A stretch of 64,000 bases of DNA. Origin: CAYULW01 sp964445815 (lineage in GTDB: Bacteria > Bacteroidota > Bacteroidia > Flavobacteriales_E > Vicingaceae). The notes beneath the pieces were generated by a model, which saw only the letters and a program-made list of their open reading frames with translations, was not told the DNA's origin and searched no databases. A program made the position numbers and the translations under genes. How positions within the stretch are numbered: position 1 is the stretch's first letter; every line of letters starts with the position of its first letter. Where the stretch lies: NCBI GenBank assembly GCA_964445815.1, contig CAYULW010000010.1, positions 32,896 through 96,895 of the forward strand, given 5' to 3'. Of this stretch, positions 42,501 to 50,502 are shown piece after piece.

Positions 42501-43679
42501 CAAGGTAACCCTGTAAATTGGTATAATGATACCGCAGCAGTTATTGCTTCAACAGGTGTTGATCCTACCGGACAAGGATGGACCGGAGATGGAACAGGTG
42601 GAATCTTAGGAAGCGGTGGCTGGGTTACAGCTATGCATGCACTAGATAATTTAGGAGGTGAACCTCAGGTTAATGTTAGAATCATGTTCCTTTCTGATGC
42701 AAATACAATTGCAGAAGGTATGGCATTTGATAATGTAACCATATTTGACTCTATTCCAGCAGATCCTTATTATCCGATTGGAACTATCAATACAGAAGAT
42801 GCTACAACAGGTGTTGCTGATTCACTCAACGTAACTTGTTGGACATCTGGTACTGTTGTTGGAATCGACTTAGATGGAAATAATGGAATTTCATTCTACA
42901 TTATAGATCAATCCAGTGGATCTCAAGAAGGAATCAATGTCTTTAATTTCAATGATGTAAGTAATTATGTTGTGAATGAAGGAGATTCTATCTTGGTGCA
43001 TGGAGATATTATTCAGTTCAATGGATTGACAGAAATTAATCCTGATTCTATTTCTGTGATTAGTACAGGAAACGCCATTCCTACTCCAATAGTAGTAACT
43101 AACTTAGACGAATCAACAGAGGCTAGGTATTTGAGTATACCTACTAATTATTGGTCGCTAAGTACTAGTGGAAGTGGCTCATCTAATGTGACACTAACCA
43201 ATGGTACGGATACTATTGTGATGCGAATTGATTCGGATACAGACATTAATGATAGCTTGAATGCGTCAAATGCGATTGTTCCGGGTGATACAATTTGCGG
43301 ACTATTTGGTGTAGGTGGGCAGTTTGATAGCTCTAATCCATATACAGATGGGTATCAAATTTTCCCAATGCGTTGGTCAGACTTGACAATTTGTAGAAAT
43401 ACAATCTCTATCGAAGAGTCAGGTGTAACCAGTAAATTAGATATCTTCCCTAATCCAACTAATTCAATAATTACACTTAACTATTCAGGGTTCAACTCTG
43501 ATCGCGTTAAAATTGAAATAATGGACATTAGTGGAAGAGTTATCAAGGAAGAATTGATTCTTAATGCAACTCAAGCAAACAGAATGGATCTTGACCTTTC
43601 TGACCTTTCTAATGGTGTCTACTTCTTGAGTATTCAAGATGGAGAAAATAGAAAAGTTGAGAAAATCATTAAAAACTAG
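36546..43679 (+). CDS. Giant surface protein: FN3, GEVED and jelly-roll domains, T9SS sorted
   Basis: A 2377-residue protein with signal peptide (VLLSLSLMVLSALSFSQ). At least six fibronectin-III repeats share TENGTATQWEVEYG, DTLTGLMxxTSYDWYVRAIC and GDSSxWS. Between them lie a GEVED domain (about 270-420, YVTEIWIDWNDDLDFDD to GSYEDYTVNV) and several choice-of-anchor/MAM-like domains (ENFDGVATPGLPTCW, PYNESFESGAAGWAVDG). Later come a CARDB-like domain and an OB-fold-like segment. The end is a T9SS type A domain (KLDIFPNPTNSIITL, VKIEIMDISGRVI, LSNGVYFLSI). Probably an adhesin or matrix protein. The preceding 259 nt hold no gene. A strong terminator follows. Confidence 0.9.
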   Translation: MRKVLLSLSLMVLSALSFSQVINETFTSGLPAGWTSTFSNDTSWVFNNPSGRTISGTGFDANFAIIDSDNRGNGKTQHSFLTTNSFSTTGNNVVILKFAESYRTCCGSTGYTKVSTDGGTTWDTVGTNTSSSVGYPNPTSFTSIDISAEAGNSASVMIEWDYQGSYDWWWAIDSVVVEASSVMCLDPSSQTTSNKTPTSIDLGWTENNSATEWEIEWGPTGFTQGTGLPFGVATNPQTSLTGLMANTSYDWYVRTVCAPGDTSGWTGPNTFFTGYCTPAPSSTDGDGITNVTFGAVNNTGPISGGTEPGYGDYSSLVGDIAQNTVASVDITYETGYTYVTEIWIDWNDDLDFDDAGENVYSGVSASANPTTLNATFNVPLSAPLGQHRMRIGGADTGPPTTCYTGTWGSYEDYTVNVIAPPSCLPPSMQLASSVAATSATVNWTENGTATQWEVEYGAGGFTLGTGTSVIVNTDTFLTLNSLMPSSSYDWYVRAICAAGDTSAFSTAASFQTGFQVATGVNCTTGNPNTVFSEEFDNNNAGWTGDLGSAGGDWEIPDGSGSSFTGASSAHSGANFMNFEASSSPSTGGSVVSPAIDLTAGADEVELSFWLHAYGSDMGDLSVGVGTSATGPFTTVVSTSGQIQTADTDPWQNVGVDLTAYLGQIIYLEFNISNVAGYRSDMSIDLVEVTTCLSCTGPSSNPVGTVTATTADLSWIENGTATQWEVEYGLTGFAFGAGTSVIVNTDTFTTLTGLSPASDYDYYVRAICSPGDTSNRVNGVFTTLCPPTIMAPYMQNFDGLALTSPYTAMPNCWPAQTGPDYWDVTNDITNTGHTYLPNIGDHTTGSSNYMWIDASSDITANEMVTPDIDISGLTSPYAGFWFASNNTTNNINHTIALDAWDGSAWVNIVSTSGNFATWIEVAGAVPASIPNVTRFRIYAIADPAGNSSTYYFNDLGVDDFFIGEAPSCPATSNHSTFNITAFDADVAWTENGPATNWELEWDLAGYTVGTASNSMIVTNDTFSITGLMPVTNYEWSVRAVCGPADSSTWSPKSSFSTPVTCPAPSALSNTAISSTEMQLDWTNNSSATDFEIEWGAAGFSQGSGTSFITSKNPDTLAMLMPNTAYSWYVRAICTPGDSSTWSGPNNFTTPCATVVAPFFDGFENHATLSGLDGVYNCWTATRQNTTNDWNVDASGSTPSSGTGPSGPYAGSKYIFFEASGGAADAEASFISPTVDISGLTVPVVEFYYHMFGDNRGGMGTLYVDVIDGATTTTIDSLVNEQQFSMSDPWLRRQLNLPSVSGPIRVALRAKRGSLTQYGDIAIDDFAIFDKCAVPFMAPFKESFTTNSGTNAPDCWTQAATTGGPWQFNVSALPDFGSNVAMPDRTNGTPGAYGWVDMSSNDAGVLLTTPIIDVSALTVPELSFWIVSHNNDATVSVYNKIYVEAFDGTSFVAIDSIQGDFGLKWEYFSYDLSADTFNTNFVQIQFRAESGGDANDFNNDMLLDEVQVKEFTTCPFPDQLSTSGVTADSAILAWTENGTATQWEISYGPTPTMPGAGTSIITNNNPDTLTGLMSATSYDVYVRSICGAGDSSDWSAITSFATLCNAFSVPYTENFDGVATPGLPTCWSELAAASVDIQTVTSTDHGVPIPSSPNAIEFNVGTGTGAILVTPQLAGLSTGLNQIRAKFAFEGGTTGTNDLMVVGTLSDPTNAATFTPYDTLEGNVIGPGFLEFVIRFDRTSVFGTDSTIGFMNINTGGGWEFFMDDFVYEAIPPNNIGITEVIRPNSGCSMMDTVEVLVENFGTASQSNFQLGYSVNGTAITPETFTGTLAAGGTATYVFTTLANVSATNSTIDAYTLLVSDSDNSNDTASTSIVNVGSVSSFPYNESFESGAAGWAVDGSGSSWALGAPSAILINSASNGTQAWVTNPAGNYSDNEFGWVLSPCLDFTNVMNPYISLDIWYDIESQWDGAIMQASSDGGLTWSTVGMQGNPVNWYNDTAAVIASTGVDPTGQGWTGDGTGGILGSGGWVTAMHALDNLGGEPQVNVRIMFLSDANTIAEGMAFDNVTIFDSIPADPYYPIGTINTEDATTGVADSLNVTCWTSGTVVGIDLDGNNGISFYIIDQSSGSQEGINVFNFNDVSNYVVNEGDSILVHGDIIQFNGLTEINPDSISVISTGNAIPTPIVVTNLDESTEARYLSIPTNYWSLSTSGSGSSNVTLTNGTDTIVMRIDSDTDINDSLNASNAIVPGDTICGLFGVGGQFDSSNPYTDGYQIFPMRWSDLTICRNTISIEESGVTSKLDIFPNPTNSIITLNYSGFNSDRVKIEIMDISGRVIKEELILNATQANRMDLDLSDLSNGVYFLSIQDGENRKVEKIIKN

Positions 43680-43698
43680 AAACAGTCATTCTTAATGC

Positions 43699-43727
43699 AA
43701 AAGCCCCCACTTCGGGGGCTTTTTTTA
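43699..43727 (+). terminator. Terminator after the giant surface protein gene
   Basis: AAAAGCCCCC (43699-43708) pairs with GGGGGCTTTT (43714-43723) around ACTTC, with Ts continuing. Confidence 0.92.
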
Positions 43728-43776
43728 TGCACTAAAATAATTTTACTGCTTAATTTTAAACCAATATAGTTTTAAA

Positions 43777-45423
43777 ATGAAATACATATATACCCTTATT
43801 CTCTTATGGATCAATTTGACCTCCTTTTCTCAGCAAACTGTTGGGATTTTTCAAAACGACTCGCTCTCATTAAATGGCTACACGCTATTAGCAAACCTCA
43901 ACTCAACTCAAACCTATCTGATTGATAATTGTGGAGACATTGTTAACTCATGGCGATCAAGTGGATTTATTCCGGGACCAGTAGTTTACCTACTGGAAGA
44001 CGGTTCACTGTTAAGAACTTGTAAGTTAAATACCGGCGGATTTATAGCAGGTGGTTCAGGAGGTAGACTTGAAAGATATAGTTGGAACGATTCTTTGATG
44101 TGGTCATATAACTTTAACTCTACTACCCAAAGACAACATCATGATGTCAATGTTCTTCCCAATGGAAACATTTTAGTTTTATCCTGGGATCTTTATACTA
44201 AAACTGAAGCTATCCTTGCAGGTCTGGACACCAACTTATATTCCGGAGAAATATGGTCAGAAAAAGTAGTTGAAATTTCTCCAGTCGGGACCGATAGTGC
44301 TACTATAGTATGGGAATGGAAACTTTGGGATCACCTTATTCAGGATTTTGATAGTAATGCCAACAACTTTGGTAATGTCTCCTCTAATAGTCAGCTTGTC
44401 GATTTAAATTATATCAATAATAATAGTTTCATTGCAGACTATTTTCATGCTAATGCACTTGATTACAACCCGATATTAGATCAAATCATCATTAGTGTTA
44501 GAAACTATGACGAATTTTGGATTATTGACCACAGTACAACAACGGCAGAAGCCGCTTCGAATTCTGGAGGAAATGCAGGTATGGGTGGAGATATACTTTA
44601 CCGTTGGGGAAATCCTGAAACATATCAACAAGGGACATTGGCTGATAAAAAGCTATTTGGACAGCACAACCCAAACTGGATTCCTCAGGGATATAGAGAT
44701 GCAGGAAAGATCATTGTATTTAACAATGGATTTAACGATTCAAATATGGTTTCCAGAGTTAATATTATTAATCCTCCTCTCCTACCGAATAATACTTATG
44801 CTAAAACTGCCGGACAAGCCTATGGGCCAACTAATGTAGACTGGACCTATACTTTGCCTCTTTTTGTAGATTTTGTATCAGGAGCTGCTCGCTTAGAAAA
44901 TGGCAATACCTTTATCACTAGTGGACCAAATGGTCATTTGTACGAATTAGATAATCGAGATTCCTTAGTTTGGGAGTATGTTAGCCCTTTGGAAGCAAAT
45001 AATGTTAGAGCTAGTCAAGGGTCTACTCCAAGCAGCAATTCCTTATTTAGAGCCTACAGGTATTCTGAGAATTATAGCGCTTTTAATGGTAGAAATCTAC
45101 AAGGAACACAGCCTATAGAGCTTAATCCTCTGCCCACTAAATGTATATTGTATCCTAACATAGCGACACAACTTGAAAGTCATGAACAAAACAATCAATT
45201 AAGCATTTACCCTAATCCAGCGACTAATGAATTAATTATTCAGAATTCGAACGAAGAAAAGATAAACATTAATGTCTATAACCTTCAAGGAAAGCTTGTT
45301 TATACTAGTCAAGTTACTGGCAAACAAAAGAAGATTGACTGTGGTCATTGGAGTTCAGGAGCTTATATTGCTATTTTTGATTCTCAGAAGAAATTTCATA
45401 AGCAAAAAATTATAAAGCTTTAA
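43777..45423 (+). CDS. Arylsulfotransferase-like secreted protein with T9SS sorting domain
   Basis: A 548-residue protein with signal peptide (YTLILLWINLTSFSQ). The middle is an ASST-type propeller: GPVVYLLEDGSLLRTC, QHHDVNVLPNGNILVLSWD, DYFHANALDYNPILDQIIISVRN, FGQHNPNWIP and NGNTFITSGPNGHLYE. Bacterial arylsulfotransferases move sulfate between phenols; many Bacteroidota members are only structural relatives, so activity is unproven. The end is a T9SS domain (LSIYPNPATNELII, INVYNLQGKLV, WSSGAYIAIF). It has its own transcription unit behind the terminator. Confidence 0.82.
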   Translation: MKYIYTLILLWINLTSFSQQTVGIFQNDSLSLNGYTLLANLNSTQTYLIDNCGDIVNSWRSSGFIPGPVVYLLEDGSLLRTCKLNTGGFIAGGSGGRLERYSWNDSLMWSYNFNSTTQRQHHDVNVLPNGNILVLSWDLYTKTEAILAGLDTNLYSGEIWSEKVVEISPVGTDSATIVWEWKLWDHLIQDFDSNANNFGNVSSNSQLVDLNYINNNSFIADYFHANALDYNPILDQIIISVRNYDEFWIIDHSTTTAEAASNSGGNAGMGGDILYRWGNPETYQQGTLADKKLFGQHNPNWIPQGYRDAGKIIVFNNGFNDSNMVSRVNIINPPLLPNNTYAKTAGQAYGPTNVDWTYTLPLFVDFVSGAARLENGNTFITSGPNGHLYELDNRDSLVWEYVSPLEANNVRASQGSTPSSNSLFRAYRYSENYSAFNGRNLQGTQPIELNPLPTKCILYPNIATQLESHEQNNQLSIYPNPATNELIIQNSNEEKININVYNLQGKLVYTSQVTGKQKKIDCGHWSSGAYIAIFDSQKKFHKQKIIKL

Positions 45424-45517
45424 GAGATAGTTCTTAAACATTGATTTGCTCTTTTCCACTCCTCCACTCTATTTTATTAGATGAAGGAAAAAAGTTATGT
45501 TTGAAAAAATTTCATTG

Positions 45518-47563
45518 ATGAAAAACAAACTGTTTTTTATTGCACTAGCCGTAACAATGGCCTGCAATAATGCCAATAAAAAAGAAGAAAATCTTCAGGA
45601 AGAAAAACCCTTAGTGACTTCCTTTTCCCTAACAAATCTGGATACTACCATTTCACCTTGCGAAGACTTTTATCAATATGCTATAGGAGGATGGCTTAAG
45701 GAAAACCCCGTTCCTTCAACAGAAAGTCGTTGGGCTAGCTTTAATGTAGTAGTTGAGTCTAACAATGAAAAGTTAAAGTCCATACTTTTAGATTATTCTC
45801 AATCCAGTGGAGAAAAAGGCAGTAAAGAACAATTGATCGGAGATTTATACTCCAGCTTGATGGATTCAAGTCTTTCGGATGCGAATGGATTAAATCCATT
45901 GAAAGAAGAACTAGCATCCATTTCTTCACTTCGCTCTATTGACGAAGTAATTACCAAAAGTGCAGAATTAAGGAAGATCAGTGTTAGCTCATTGTGGGGT
46001 CTATATGTTGGACAAGATGATAAAAGAAGTGATCAATACATTACACACATCTATCAATCAGGCTTAGGTCTTCCAGATCAGGCTTATTATTTAAAAGACG
46101 ACGAAAAATCCAAAGAAATCCAAATCGCCTATATAGAGCACATCAAAAAAATATTTGATTTGGCTCAACTATCAAATAGCGAAGAAAAAGCAAAGAACAT
46201 CTATAATCTAGAAACTGAGCTTGCCAAAGTTTCTATGACCCGAGTAGAAAGAAGAAACCCGGAAAAAACGTATAACAAATTTGCATTTTCTGACCTGAAT
46301 AGCCTAGGAGAGTTTACAAAATGGGAAACCTACTTCAATACTGTAGGATTACAAAATGTAGATTCAATCATCGTTTCTCAACCTGAATTTATCAAAGGTG
46401 TAAATCATTTATTGTCTTCAACGGAACTTGAAACATGGAAAGATTATTTGAAGTGGTGTTTATTGAATTCATATGCAAGTGCACTGAGCAGTGATTTTAT
46501 AAATGAAAACTTTAGGTTTTATGGTGAAACCTTAAGTGGAAAAAAGGAAATGAAACCAAGATGGAAAAGGGCACTTTCAAAAGTGAATGGAAATCTAGGT
46601 CAGTTACTAGGTCAAGCCTTCGTTGAGAAACATTTTACGGAAGAATCCAAGGAAGATGTAGCCAGAATGGTCGAAAACCTTAGATCTGTATTCAGCACAC
46701 GAATTAATGGCTTAAGTTGGATGAGTAATGAAACCAAACAAAAAGCATTGGCTAAATTAGAGTCATTCAATAAAAAAATTGGCTATCCTGATAAATGGAG
46801 AGATTTTAGCAGTGTTGAAATAAACTCAAAACAACCGATCAAAAACTTGATTAACTGCAAAGAGTTTAATTTTAACTACATGATCAAAAAACTGGGGCAA
46901 CCGGTTGATAAAGATGAATGGTTTATGACGCCACAAACAGTAAATGCCTACTACAGTTCATCACAAAATGAAATTGTATTTCCTGCAGGCATACTACAAC
47001 CTCCCTTTTATGATCCAAATGCTGACGATGCAATCAATTATGGTGGAATCGGCGCAGTAATCGGCCATGAATTTACGCATGGTTTTGACGATCAGGGGAG
47101 CAAATATGATGGTGAAGGGAACTTAAGTAATTGGTGGACAGAAGATGATCGTTCTCAATTTGATACAAGAGCGGATTATGTCGTCAAACAATTCGACAGC
47201 TTTGAGCCAATAGAAGGGCTTAATGTTAATGGTAAACTAACACTTGGAGAAAATATTGCCGACCTTGGAGGGGCAACATTGGCTTATCATGCCTTGGAAA
47301 AAGAGCTAAGTACCAAAGGCATTCCTGAAGACATAGATGGATTTAGCTATCAGCAGCGATTTTTCTTGGGGTGGGCACAAGTCTGGCACATGAACATGAC
47401 AGAAAAAGAGCTAAGGAAAAGAATAGCGACAGACCCACATTCCCCGGGACATTATAGAGTTATTGGTCCTTTAGCTAATATGCCCGAATTTCAGGAGGCC
47501 TTTTCTTGCTCTGAAGGAGACCCAATGGTTAATCCGGATAGTTTAAGGGCAGTAATCTGGTAA
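45518..47563 (+). CDS. M13-family zinc metallopeptidase (neprilysin-like lipoprotein)
   Basis: A 681-residue protein. A lipoprotein signal (LFFIALAVTMAC) suggests anchoring in a membrane facing the periplasm or surface. The N-terminal M13 domain begins with DTTISPCEDFYQYAIGGWLKENPVP. The C-terminal catalytic domain has GAVIGHEFTHGFDDQGSKYD (HExxH) and GENIADLGG (the GENxAD Glu ligand), and ends in CSEGDPMVNPDSLRAVIW rather than the family's usual C-terminal CxxW pattern. Active peptidase expected on oligopeptides. ATG 45518 starts the lipoprotein signal; ATG 45497 would add seven residues. Confidence 0.93.
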   Translation: MKNKLFFIALAVTMACNNANKKEENLQEEKPLVTSFSLTNLDTTISPCEDFYQYAIGGWLKENPVPSTESRWASFNVVVESNNEKLKSILLDYSQSSGEKGSKEQLIGDLYSSLMDSSLSDANGLNPLKEELASISSLRSIDEVITKSAELRKISVSSLWGLYVGQDDKRSDQYITHIYQSGLGLPDQAYYLKDDEKSKEIQIAYIEHIKKIFDLAQLSNSEEKAKNIYNLETELAKVSMTRVERRNPEKTYNKFAFSDLNSLGEFTKWETYFNTVGLQNVDSIIVSQPEFIKGVNHLLSSTELETWKDYLKWCLLNSYASALSSDFINENFRFYGETLSGKKEMKPRWKRALSKVNGNLGQLLGQAFVEKHFTEESKEDVARMVENLRSVFSTRINGLSWMSNETKQKALAKLESFNKKIGYPDKWRDFSSVEINSKQPIKNLINCKEFNFNYMIKKLGQPVDKDEWFMTPQTVNAYYSSSQNEIVFPAGILQPPFYDPNADDAINYGGIGAVIGHEFTHGFDDQGSKYDGEGNLSNWWTEDDRSQFDTRADYVVKQFDSFEPIEGLNVNGKLTLGENIADLGGATLAYHALEKELSTKGIPEDIDGFSYQQRFFLGWAQVWHMNMTEKELRKRIATDPHSPGHYRVIGPLANMPEFQEAFSCSEGDPMVNPDSLRAVIW

Positions 47564-47968
47564 ATGGAATCCATTCAGCCTAGAGGTTTTAAGAAAGCCA
47601 GACAAAAGGCAGAGAAACTACTTCATCAGAAGGATAGACTTAGTAAACTATTTGAGCAAGCTCAAAGCAAAGCAAAGCAGAAAGCAAGAAATCTGACTGA
47701 AGTTAAAAACGAACTTTCTGCTTTGATTCGACTAATTCAGGCTTGGACAAATGGAAGTTACAATAAAATTCCGGTCAAAAGTATTGTTTATGCTATTGCA
47801 GCAGTTGTCTACTTTGTTAATCCTCTGGACTTAATACCGGACTTTATTCTATTTACCGGATTCTTAGATGATATTTCAGTCGTATCTTTTGTAGTAAAAT
47901 CAATCAGAGAAGACATTGATGCTTTCCTCAGCTGGGAAAATTCACAAAACCAAAAACACAGTCAATGA
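47564..47968 (+). CDS. DUF1232 (YkvA-family) membrane protein
   Basis: A 134-residue protein with a basic helical N-terminus and the DUF1232 signature YFVNPLDLIPDFILFTGFLDDISVV in a hydrophobic hairpin. Family function is unknown. It starts directly after the M13 stop codon and overlaps the following methyltransferase by 4 nt, so all three are one operon. Confidence 0.88.
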   Translation: MESIQPRGFKKARQKAEKLLHQKDRLSKLFEQAQSKAKQKARNLTEVKNELSALIRLIQAWTNGSYNKIPVKSIVYAIAAVVYFVNPLDLIPDFILFTGFLDDISVVSFVVKSIREDIDAFLSWENSQNQKHSQ

Positions 47969-48744
47969 TTTTTCAGGGATTAGAATATTTAAACTACCTG
48001 CTTAGAAGTATCCATCTTCATGGCATACATTCTCCCTTTGTGTTTAAACTTCAACAAGATGTTATAAAAGACAAAAGCACTTACTATGCTTTTGAACAAA
48101 TCGAATCCATCAGAGCAAAACTGCTGCTCAGTGAACAAGAAATTAATGTTATCGATTTTGGTGCAGGCTCTCATTACAATAAAAACAAGAAAAGATCGAT
48201 TTCTTCCATTGCTAAAACCGCATTAAAACCAAAAAAATATGGAGAACTTTTGTTTAAACTCTGCCTACTCAACCGTTCCGAATACATTTTAGAACTAGGC
48301 ACATGCTTGGGCATAAGTACTGCATATTTGGCTTCGGCCAACTCATCCTCTCAAGTAACAAGTATTGAAGGAGATCCTCAGTTGTGTAAGATATCAAAAT
48401 TGAATCTGGAGAAATTACAGCTGAATAATATCAAAGTGATAGAAGGGAATTTTGACGAACATCTACCTGATATTATTGAAAAGACAGATCGCTTGGATTT
48501 TGTCTTTTTTGACGGCAACCACCGCTATGCCTCTACTCTATCATATTTTAATCAATGCGTGGAAAAAGCAAGTGAGAATAGCATATTTGTTTTTGACGAT
48601 ATCTATTGGTCAAAAGGCATGAAAAAAGCATGGAGAGAAATCATATCACATCCAAAAGTTACTGTTAGCATAGACCTCTTTCAAATTGGCATTCTATTTT
48701 TTAAAACAGATCAAAAGAAACAGAACTTTACCATTTATCATTAA
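47965..48744 (+). CDS. Class I SAM-dependent methyltransferase
   Basis: A 259-residue protein with a Rossmann SAM site ILELGTCLGISTAYLA (about 109-124), acidic SIEGDPQLC after the second strand and LDFVFFDGNHRYAST near strand four. It resembles the Methyltransf_24/O-methyltransferase group. The N-terminal part (HGIHSPFVFKLQ) is a Bacteroidota-specific feature. Substrate unknown. ATGA overlap with DUF1232. Confidence 0.85.
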   Translation: MIFQGLEYLNYLLRSIHLHGIHSPFVFKLQQDVIKDKSTYYAFEQIESIRAKLLLSEQEINVIDFGAGSHYNKNKKRSISSIAKTALKPKKYGELLFKLCLLNRSEYILELGTCLGISTAYLASANSSSQVTSIEGDPQLCKISKLNLEKLQLNNIKVIEGNFDEHLPDIIEKTDRLDFVFFDGNHRYASTLSYFNQCVEKASENSIFVFDDIYWSKGMKKAWREIISHPKVTVSIDLFQIGILFFKTDQKKQNFTIYH

Positions 48745-48785
48745 CAAAAGAGACTTAATCAAAGTTTGGCTTAACTTCGCACAAG

Positions 48786-49496
48786 ATGGAAAATGAGATT
48801 GTCATTCAAGTAAATAATTTAGTTCGAAACTTCAGGCTTGGCAAACAGTTAATCGAAGTGTTAAAGAGCATTTCTTTTAGTATTCACAAAAACGAATACG
48901 TTGCACTAATGGGGCCTTCAGGTTCCGGCAAATCGACCTTAATGAACCTGCTTGGATGTTTAGACACACCCACTTCAGGAAGCTACGTACTAAATCACCA
49001 GGAAGTGGGCTTGCTAAGCGATGATGAATTGGCTGAAATCCGGAACAAAGAAATCGGTTTTGTATTTCAAACCTTTAACCTTTTGCCTCGCTCTACCGCT
49101 TTAGATAATGTTTCTTTGCCATTGATTTATGCCGGCTTAAAACCCGAAGAAAGGCAAGAAAGAGCATTAGAAGTTCTCAAGCAAGTTGGTCTAGAAGACC
49201 GGGTAGATCATAAGCCTAATGAACTGAGTGGAGGACAAAGACAACGTGTGGCTGTTGCAAGAGCCATGGTCAATCACCCATCTATTATTTTAGCAGATGA
49301 GCCTACCGGAAATTTGGATTCCAAGACCTCGTATGAAATAATGGCTTTGTTTGATGCAATTCATAAGGCAGGAAATACAATCATTTTGGTGACCCATGAA
49401 GAAGATATTGCACAACATGCTCATCGAATCATAAGGTTGAAAGACGGTGAAATTGAAAGTGATCAATTGAACCAAGACATTCAATCATTTGTTTAA
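48786..49496 (+). CDS. ABC transporter ATP-binding protein (LolD/MacB type)
   Basis: A 236-residue ATPase with Walker A MGPSGSGKSTLMN (about 40-52), Q-loop FQTFNLLP, signature LSGGQRQRVAVARA, Walker B IILADEPTGNLDS and the switch His VTHE. LolD/MacB/FtsE-type ATPases drive lipoprotein release, efflux or cell-division complexes. No permease gene is adjacent, so the partner must be encoded elsewhere; assignment stays at family level. Confidence 0.9.
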   Translation: MENEIVIQVNNLVRNFRLGKQLIEVLKSISFSIHKNEYVALMGPSGSGKSTLMNLLGCLDTPTSGSYVLNHQEVGLLSDDELAEIRNKEIGFVFQTFNLLPRSTALDNVSLPLIYAGLKPEERQERALEVLKQVGLEDRVDHKPNELSGGQRQRVAVARAMVNHPSIILADEPTGNLDSKTSYEIMALFDAIHKAGNTIILVTHEEDIAQHAHRIIRLKDGEIESDQLNQDIQSFV

Positions 49497-49505
49497 CTCA
49501 TTCAC

Positions 49506-50054
49506 ATGAAAATATATACCAAAAAAGGAGACCTTGGAACTACAGGACTTATAGGCGGAGCTAGAGTAAGTAAGGATCATCTTAGAATAGAAGCCTATGG
49601 AACCATAGATGAACTCAACTCTTATCTTGGATTGATTCGTGATCAGAAAATCTCAGAGACAACATTAAAGGAGGTTCTCCAAATTCAAGATCGCCTTTTT
49701 ACTCTCGGCGCTTTATTAGCCGTTGATGAAAAAGGAACAAAGATGAAATTGCCTACAATTTACGATAGCGATATTGAAGATTTGGAAAAGGCAATTGATG
49801 CGATGGATGAATCTCTGGAACCCATGAAATCTTTTATTCTTCCCGGTGGACATCAAACCGTATCTTATACTCATATTGCAAGATGTGTTTGCCGTCGTGC
49901 CGAACGCATAACAGTGACTTTATCTCACCACTTTAAGGTCGACCCCTTGATTATAAAATATCTTAATCGCTTATCAGACTATCTTTTTACACTTTCACGA
50001 AAATTGAGCAAAGATTTAGACGCCAAAGAAATCCCTTGGATTACAAACAAATAA
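49506..50054 (+). CDS. Cob(I)yrinic acid a,c-diamide adenosyltransferase (PduO type)
   Basis: Transfers the adenosyl group of ATP to cob(I)alamin to make coenzyme B12. The 182-residue protein has the PduO-type N-terminal loop YTKKGDLGTTGL, EAYGTIDELNSYLGLIRD and the C-terminal CVCRRAERITV with the conserved Arg residues, and length is normal. It starts 9 nt after the ABC gene. It may serve corrinoid salvage for B12 enzymes such as methylmalonyl-CoA mutase, which is not in this window. Confidence 0.93.
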   Translation: MKIYTKKGDLGTTGLIGGARVSKDHLRIEAYGTIDELNSYLGLIRDQKISETTLKEVLQIQDRLFTLGALLAVDEKGTKMKLPTIYDSDIEDLEKAIDAMDESLEPMKSFILPGGHQTVSYTHIARCVCRRAERITVTLSHHFKVDPLIIKYLNRLSDYLFTLSRKLSKDLDAKEIPWITNK

Positions 50055-50107
50055 TTAATCACTCACTATCAAATACTTAAAGCCATTTTCGCAATAAAAA
50101 ATTTTAC

Positions 50108-50137
50108 TTGATTTTAATATCAAAAAAATTACTTTTG
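50108..50137 (+). promoter_or_regulatory. Promoter of the DUF2795 gene
   Basis: TTG (50108-50110), 19-nt spacer, TACTTTTG (50130-50137): full consensus match, 23 nt before the ATG. Confidence 0.8.
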
Positions 50138-50160
50138 CGTGAAATCAAAAACGGCTAGAA

Positions 50161-50382
50161 ATGTATTGGACATTAGAATTAGCATCCTACTTAGAAGATG
50201 CCCCTTGGCCTGCAACCAAGGACGAGCTCATTGATTATGCCATACGAGCAGGGGCACCCTTAGAGGTAGTTGAAAATCTTCAAGAAATTGAAGATGAAGG
50301 AGAGTCATATGAAACAATAGAAGACATTTGGCCTGACTATCCAACAAAAGAAGATTTCTTCTTTAATGAAGATGAGTATTAA
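50161..50382 (+). CDS. DUF2795 small acidic protein
   Basis: A 73-residue acidic protein, WTLELASYLEDAPWPATKDELIDYAIRAGAP being the DUF2795 core, followed by an acidic tail (DIWPDYPTKEDFFFNEDEY). It is widely conserved in Bacteroidota, with no known function. It has its own consensus promoter and terminator, which suggests strong expression of a monocistronic mRNA, and lies upstream of secA. Confidence 0.88.
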   Translation: MYWTLELASYLEDAPWPATKDELIDYAIRAGAPLEVVENLQEIEDEGESYETIEDIWPDYPTKEDFFFNEDEY

Positions 50383-50400
50383 ATCAGATAATGTATTGTC

Positions 50401-50435
50401 AAAAAGGCCGATTCTAAGCAATTGGCCTTTTTTTT
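50401..50435 (+). terminator. Terminator after the DUF2795 gene
   Basis: AAAAAGGCCGATT pairs with AATTGGCCTTTTT (one G-T wobble), and the T-run continues. Confidence 0.85.
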
Positions 50436-50502
50436 GTCCAATTGGAAATTCAATCCTTAGCTATTAACTAATTTTAATAGCTATTAAATTATTTAACATT
50501 TT

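Noticed and set aside
36546..43679. Several reading frames inside the giant adhesin gene on both strands.
   Set aside because: They are out-of-frame shadows within a continuous 2377-codon frame with clear domain repeats.
48786..49496. A complete ABC exporter at this site.
   Set aside because: Only the ATPase gene is present; the neighbours are a methyltransferase and an adenosyltransferase gene.
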